DNA from: Aporrectodea caliginosa
Taxonomy: Eukaryota; Annelida; Clitellata; Crassiclitellata; Lumbricidae
Reading direction: 5' to 3'
NCBI GenBank assembly: GCA_020284085.1
Contig: JACEVL010006403.1
Span: forward strand, 1,119,001 to 1,183,000
DNA length: 64,000 bases
Part shown: positions 58,389 through 64,000 of the stretch, in pieces
How the letters are laid out: the number at the start of each line of letters is the position of its first letter
How positions within the stretch are numbered: the stretch's first letter is position 1
Position numbers and translations under genes: made by a program
The notes under the pieces: generated by a model
Databases searched by the model: none
What the model saw: only the letters and a program-made list of their open reading frames with translations
What the model was told of the DNA's origin: nothing

Positions 58389-61300
58389 TTACTGATGTCT
58401 CTTTTTCTTTGGAATTCCTGTTCGTCTGTATTCTGCTCGTTCTTCCAAAAACTGCTGTGTTACCTCCTCTACAAATTTTGGATCATTATACCTAAAACAA
58501 TATTAAACCATGTTCAATGTTTTGAATTAAGTAATAACAAGAAGTATAAGCCGGCTATAATTATGGTTAATTAAGGAAAAATGGAACAGATCTGGGACTA
58601 TTGTTATCGAAGGGATACGAAGCTGCAACGTGTCTACCAATCAGAGATCGTCTTTTCTAAAACATCGCGGGCGATGTATGTGGCCGTCTATTTTAGAGTG
58701 TTTCACTATTGTAAGGAGAAAAAAATTGTTCATTTCTTATTGGGCTACCCTCTAGTTTGGTGACGTTTGGGGTCAGGAACATTTGTGCAAAATTATAGGC
58801 TTATAGAATGAGTTTTAGTGACAGCTCAAGACAAGTTTTATTGCATGACGAAAATGGCAGTTTTTGTAGTGTAAAATAACATTTAATTTCAATTTTAATT
58901 GAACTGGTCAAATTATTTGAGTACAATAGTCACTGTCATGTCACACTATTCACGTTGATATAGATAAGGTTTAGAAAGTGCCTAGTCAGCTCTATAGTTT
59001 TCTTCAGCGGAATCGTCGTGAGATGTCGGTGATTTTCAACTATCTGAAATACATGCTGTCGCTGAACCTTATCATGTGTGAGAGCATTATTAAAGTACGT
59101 TCCGCACAGTCATCGATGACCTTCATGTTCGCTACCTTCTGCTTGGCATTGACATAAGGCAGGAGAGGAAGGCCATGTAGCTGGGTCAACAGCAAGAAAA
59201 CCTGGATCAATTTTAAGTGCTGTGAACAGATTCATCTTTTAGAAATTTTTTGGGTTTCCGTACTGTAATGGTAGCATTTTAAGCTGTCATCTTAACAAAA
59301 TTGCTCTATTATTTTGTGCCGATAGTAGTGGTTTAAGCTGTCATCTTAACAAAATTGCTCTATTATTTTGTGCCGATAGTAGTGGTTTAAGACATAAAAC
59401 AAATTTAAACTGTTCAACGTTTTGAATTGCTCAATAACAAGAAGTATAAGGCTATGGTTAATTAATAAAAAAATGGAACAGATTACAGTAAGTTTTCTAG
59501 TTAGCAAACTTACAGAAGGGATTTAAGAACGACATCTCAAGGACATTCGTGAGCCAACTTTGACATTGGAATTCTGAATTGTGGTATATTGGCCTTTGGT
59601 TTTCAAGCTGTGCAAACCATCAAGTTGCTGGACTGTATTGTTGATTTATTGTTATGTACTTCAGCCAGATCGTGCAAAGTACAATTTCAGGACTACACAT
59701 GAATGCTCTTTTAGTAAATGTTAGTCTACTTGACTGTTCTATACATTTCTAGACAATCATCAGTAATATTTGACTTGCAATGTCATACTCACCATCTTAT
59801 CGTGCACTCTTGCATAGCTGAATTCTCCTTTCGGCATTTGAAGGGCAGTAGAAGACCATTTGCTTTTCCACATTCATTAAATGCTGCAATCGTCAAGGAA
59901 AACAGTAACCAAGTTAACAGCATCTGAACTTTACAAATCTTTGTAAAGATTGTTGGTGAGAAAGTATCGAGTTTTCTAGAAGACTCTAGACAGACAATAC
60001 AAAGCACAAGGAATCACAGGACAAATGGTTCCTCACAGGCTGCATAGCACAATCTAGTGATTGGTTCAAAGCCAGAAAGAAAGGCATACAGTTTTAATCT
60101 GGGGCTGCATCATTCATCTAGGTCCACCCACGTATCAGGTTGAATGTAATTCTGCTCTCAACGGTTACCAGCACAGGTACAGCATCTTGTACAGTCTGGA
60201 CTTTTATCAAACACAGCACACGAACCCCTCAGTATTATCTCACATGTGAGAATTTGGGCAAACTGGCCACAAGTGCAGTGATCCAGTTGAGGACAGACTA
60301 TATAGCTGATCTATCTATAGATGATAGGATTACAGTATTACAACTGCTCCAGGTTGAAAGGATGGAAACTGGACATGGGACACAGAGGTGTCAAACAACA
60401 AACTTTGAATGACTCTGACCAGGCACAATTGTTAAAAGTAGGACCTGCAGAGATGATATGTGGTCCATTCATCATCGATAATTCTAATTTATTCTTCCAG
60501 CAGCACACTAAGGTTCTGAAAAACATATTTGCTTCCTAGTCCAAGGATATCGCCCCATTTTCTCTTAGTTTTCACCTGTAACAATCTTGATCAGGTCTTA
60601 TATATCATCGTAGTGATGAAAGTTTTGCACATCAAATTATCTGCAGGAGGAATTATATGGTCATGAGCCTGGGGGAGAGGGAATACTTAGAAGTTTTGAC
60701 AGTGTTTTAGTTGTCAAAAACTAACTGGGGGGGTCGAACATTTTGCAGATTTCGAAAGTACACGACCACAGTTCTAAATTAAATTTTAATGTTGTTAATA
60801 TGAAACAACTGACGACTCATGAGATATATCTTAGTTTCTTCTTTAAATTTATCTATGCGACTTAACAAAGAAATTACATAATCATAGGGGCGTAGCCAGG
60901 AAAAAAATTTCAGAGGGGGTTTTAACTTTTAAGTTTTCGGGGTTTTCCATTGGAAATGGCCGTATTTTTCTACATATTTAGTTTTTAATAACATAATGCA
61001 TTTATTTGGGGGGGGTTGAACCTGTAAAACTACCCCCTAAAACGCCCATGCATGACCACATAGACAAAACACCTGGTTTTTGGAAACTAATTCAATAACA
61101 CAAACCATAATGCATAGATTCTTACACTATACCCGGTAGTCTACAAAAATAATTTTAGACTATGTTTTGTAATTTCTTTTTTCTTTGGTAACCCAGTGGC
61201 TTTGTCCAAAGCACCATGTCTGCCAGCTTTAAGACAAGAAGTAACAAATTTTGCTACATTCCATGCAGTAAGAGGTGGACCATTGATGCCAATCATCAAC

Positions 61301-63409
61301 AGATCATTCACTGAATTCACCAGAAGCCTGTTTCTTCCACTAGTGTGACATAAATTCATCTGACTGAATCGTCTTTCACACTCAGCAGATGAAACAGGTA
61401 GAACTTCCAACAAAGTAATAAGTGGCTGTAATTTCTGCCTAAGCATTAAACCATCGCTCTTTTTAAGCATAGAATATTCAAGCAAAACATCAGCTGCGTC
61501 AGAATTACTTATTCCAAACTCTACTCAATGCAATTTGTCTTTCTCCACACACTAAATAGCCTCAACCATGTGCTCAAACTATAGCATAAGAGGAAAAGGA
61601 AATAAACGTTTTACAGAAATTGGCTTTCACCTTAATTCTGTAGACTGGTTCTCCGCTCTCAGTCACAAACCATAACAGTAAGTAAGTAACTAATTTACTT
61701 AAAAGTAAAGGAATTGGGCTATATATTCTTTTGTACTTGATGACAGAGCAACAGCCGGGGGGGTCAAGACCTAACCCCCAGCATCTTTTCAGTTACTTAG
61801 CTGAGGGGGTTAGAAAAAGAACTAGGGGGTTGAACCCCCAACCCCCCGACAACTAAAACACTGAGTTTTGATAGGGGGAAGCAATTCATGTAACACATGC
61901 GCATTATCCACCAGGATCGATGAAAAAGGCGGGAATCTGCCTTTATGCATAGCTACTCAAAAGACGGGGAATCTCCAGGAAGATGGTGATAGCAGATCAA
62001 GTGACGCTTCAAGGCTTTAAACTTGTCTTTGTCACGCTGTCCCACGAAACGCCACAAGGCGGGTGAGGCATACAGCATTCTTGCCAGGGTAGTGGCTCAC
62101 ACAACGTCATATAGATGTGAACCACGCGGGCCATGGGCGACCAAAGTTCGCAAAGCGTAAAAGGATTGACGGGCCTGACAGCATAGTCACTGGATATGAT
62201 TATTAAATCTTAAGTCATCAGAAACTTGAACTTTCATGCTCATGAATCTATGGTAAAAATGCTGCCAATCATTCATTCCTTTAGCAAAACTAGTCAGTTC
62301 AACAGTTTTGCCAAAGGGCAATGCAAACTGTACAAAATAGTTGCAAGTTCGATCACAAAAACTAAGCCAAATTTGTCTGTTTATCACTTCCAACATCTTA
62401 CCTTTTACTTCTGTGTGACACAACTCCTTAGCTTTTAATGTCATCATTTTTGGTATGACAACTTCTTTTTCAACTTTTCTCAGGCTCCTGTCCAATGGAT
62501 CTCCTAGGTTCACAAGACAAGCAATAAGACAAGAGTTTTGAAAAACACGCAAATGAGCTGAAATGTGCTGATAACTAGTGATATCACCTATGAAGCTTCA
62601 TTATTAAGTAACTTAGCATCAATCAGAATATTGAATCAAACGAGCTTTAGTATCGGACTGTGAACTTGCTCAGCAAAGCACCTACTACTTTTTTATAAGA
62701 TCTATGTTAAAAACCCCTATAAAATGCAAGGCAATACTACATAACCATAACCATAATCTTATTCTACCAGCCAAACATTCAGTATAGCAGGTATTATGCA
62801 GATGATATCTCGTACAAGAATGTTCGACTGGTAACAATAGGGAAACCAGAAGGAAATATCAGTAAACATAGCAGCACAAACAATGACAATGATTTGCATA
62901 ATTATGTTTTGATTTGTATTTTATGACAAGCATAGGACTGGTACACATCAGAAACATTTAGAAAAGCACTATCTAAAAAAACGTACGGTACATGTAAAAA
63001 GAAACAACAACCAATGCAAATTAGAAATCAGCATGACGAATGATCACAGATTTCCTCGCGTATTCAGAGGCCGTAAACTAAGAAGAGGATCTTGAATTGA
63101 AAGAACTCGACTGGAAGCCAGTGCAGCAAGTCTTGCATATGGCTCGAAATATTCGAGAATTTAAGCAGTATGACAATAATTTGGGAAATTGGGAGGCGCC
63201 GTTGAGACCTTCCAGCAAGGAGAACATTACTATAGTCCATAGGTGCCAGAATGACTCAGCACTATTGGCATCGGCCAGCCACATTCGCCGATTTTCTATT
63301 CAACGTTTTCTGTTTATTTACCTAGTCCGCAGGGTCCACCACCCAGGTGGCTGGCCAAAACTCCCTTAATCTCCGCCGGTGCATGTTTCTCCGAATCGGG
63401 TGCCGCCAT
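58389..63409 (-). CDS. CMC1: COX assembly mitochondrial protein CMC1
   Basis: Four minus-strand exons, 63409-63322, 62503-62402, 59883-59793 and 58491-58389, join in frame with GT-AG sites (donors GTAAAT, GTAAGA, GTGAGT) to 127 codons plus TAA. Key parts are DRSLRKVEKEVVIPKMM (residues 34-50), a twin CX9C (C58/C68 and C80/C90), KCRKENSAMQEC (79-90) and the tail YNDPKF..EYRRTGIPKKKR. Length is close to the roughly 106 residues of human CMC1, with a longer N terminus (MAAPDSEKHAPAEIKG..). Twin CX9C proteins fold by two disulphides in the intermembrane space, and CMC1 helps stabilise newly made COX1 during complex IV assembly (family knowledge). Intron 2 (59884-62401) holds a hAT element with transposase remains. 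The two Cys pairs are split by introns at 62402 and 59793. Confidence 0.93.
58492..59792 (-). other. CMC1 intron 3 with two local duplications
   Basis: A perfect 54-bp tandem duplication lies at 59278-59331 and 59332-59385. A segment near 58505-58590 (TTCAATGTTTTGAATTAAGT, AACAAGAAGTATAAG, ATGGTTAATTAAGG, AAAATGGAACAGAT) recurs near 59405-59485. Confidence 0.85.
59050..59220 (-). pseudogene. Fragment of an unidentified element-encoded protein
   Basis: The minus strand reads LLTQLHGLPLLPYVNAKQKV, then MKVIDDCAERTLIMLSHM, up to a stop. VND/IDDCAERG-like cores recur in a repeated protein family of many invertebrate genomes that I cannot name. It is short, inside the CMC1 intron and without splice context. 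Confidence 0.4.
60700..61863 (-). mobile_element. hAT element with transposase remnant in CMC1 intron 2
   Basis: The left end CAGTGTTTTAGTTGTC equals the complement of the right end GACAACTAAAACACTG. AGTTTTGA flanks it exactly (60692-60699 and 61864-61871). Between them, 61485-61141 on the minus strand encodes the hAT C-terminal dimerisation region: QPLITLLEVLPVSSAECERR, FSQMNLCHTSGRNRLLV and LLMIGINGP, 114 residues open to a stop. The N-terminal and catalytic parts are missing. This is a deletion derivative of an autonomous element and the only insertion here that still carries its transposase sequence. Confidence 0.92.
60889..61055. mobile_element. GGCGTAGCCAGG-family repeat nested in the hAT element
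   Basis: TAGGGGCGTAGCCAGGAAAA at the left and CCCCCTAAAACGCCCATGC at the right share GGGGCGT/ACGCCC inverted. The inside matches 25676-25815 (TTTAACTTTT, CCATTGGAAATGG, TTGAACC). I find no exact target duplication. Confidence 0.6.
61872..62401 (-). other. CMC1 intron 2, distal part
   Basis: The region from 62187 to 62401 stays open on the minus strand past the exon 2 donor at 62401 (GTAAGA), but this is read-through into the intron, not coding. No repeat was recognised. Confidence 0.5.
62504..63321 (-). other. CMC1 intron 1
   Basis: No exon or repeat could be named. A segment near 63100-63130 (GACTGGAAGCCAGTGCAGC) resembles reversed LINE tails but is too short to assign. Confidence 0.45.
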
Positions 63410-63412
63410 CTT
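63402..63412 (-). promoter_or_regulatory. YY1-like motif overlapping the CMC1 start codon
   Basis: On the minus strand the start codon lies in AAGATGGCGGC, the consensus known in vertebrates as a YY1 site at starts of mitochondrial and ribosomal protein genes. The surrounding 63330-63460 is GC-richer than the flanks. Function here is inferred from the motif alone. Confidence 0.5.
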
Positions 63413-63883
63413 TTAATCTGTCGACCTTGGACGACCCCCCTCGGCCCAAAGATCGAAAGTGGAAGTTTAGGTTTTTAAGCGCTACCTCATTACTTCCATT
63501 TTTTAACCGATTCTCAAAACAGAAGGTTCTCTTCTGAAGTTAGAAAATCGTTTCAATTAATTAAACGATCACAATACGTATCTATAATAATCTAATCTAT
63601 AGCGCCACTGGCTGATTCTCAAGACATCAGTCGATATTCGCAATTAATCAAAATCGTTCTGCAAGACAAATTCCAGGGTCGAAAGCCAATGCATAATCCA
63701 AGTAAGACACTGAAAAAGCCTACGTCAACGATTTTAAAATCTTTGGCCTATGGAGGAATTGAGTCCAGGAAAAGATGCATTTTTACTTGTTAGTTGAGAT
63801 CTGAAAGCCAGCACAAACTTTGCAGAGCGAACTTTTGCCGGAAGAGATCTAGTTCCAGAGTCTATAGGCTATTATAGTACCAG
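63410..63883. other. CMC1 upstream region
   Basis: Expected promoter and 5' UTR of CMC1 on the minus strand. No TATA box is evident, in keeping with a housekeeping promoter. No divergent gene is seen. Confidence 0.4.
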
Positions 63884-63917
63884 CACAGTATAAATAATTA
63901 TAATTATTTATACTGTG
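63884..63917. repeat. Perfect 34-bp palindrome
   Basis: CACAGTATAAATAATTA is followed directly by its complement TAATTATTTATACTGTG with no loop. Confidence 0.9.
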
Positions 63918-64000
63918 GTACCAGCCACGCTATTTCAAATCAAGCCTGCAGATCATGGCATATAGCCAGGTTGCTGCTGCATGCTAGCTGCTTATGATGA

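Noticed and set aside
62187..62552. A single 121-residue minus-strand gene
   Set aside because: Only 62402-62503 is coding (CMC1 exon 2), bounded by an acceptor CCTAG and donor GTAAGA; the rest is intron.

Overview
The window is eukaryotic nuclear DNA: coding sequence is split into short exons by GT-AG introns, and most of the sequence is interspersed repeats, microsatellites and DNA transposons. The repeats (CR1/L2-type LINE relics, tRNA-derived SINEs, many hAT elements) and an over-used palindrome TAGGCCTA fit a marine invertebrate. An invertebrate deuterostome such as an echinoderm is my guess; nothing here proves it.

Three protein genes can be supported. (1) Positions 14168-26423 (+) carry three phase-compatible 3' exons of an unidentified acidic protein ending in an LIDFDT motif. 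(2) Positions 45559 to about 53742 (+), with possible further exons to 58101, encode the piRNA-pathway protein EXD1: an Sm-like domain followed by a DEDD-type exonuclease domain that appears catalytically dead. (3) Positions 58389-63409 (-) encode CMC1, a twin CX9C mitochondrial protein of cytochrome c oxidase assembly, in four exons. EXD1 and CMC1 are convergent, with poly(A) hexamers for the two strands side by side at 58190-58208. They share no obvious pathway.

Layout: 0-14 kb is transposon relics (LINE, hAT elements, two of them nested) and microsatellites. 14-26.4 kb holds the unidentified gene, with retrotransposon fragments, a 32-bp minisatellite and microsatellites in its introns. 26.4-33 kb is LINE fragments and an AAT-rich tract. 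32.98-41.45 kb is an 11-unit tandem array whose units carry a minisatellite written in two hexamers, AACGCC and AACTTC; a hAT element interrupts it, a LINE sits in that hAT element, and a second hAT element sits in the LINE. 42-45 kb has further inverted-repeat elements, one with about ten 37-bp subrepeats. 45.5-64 kb is the EXD1-CMC1 block, which lacks the TAGGCCTA motif except inside a hAT insertion.

At least ten insertions show exact 8-bp target duplications, the signature of hAT transposition. No prokaryotic feature, CRISPR array or functional RNA gene was found. Exon boundaries were derived by hand from splice signals and reading-frame continuity; product names for EXD1 and CMC1 rest on remembered family features, not on a search.
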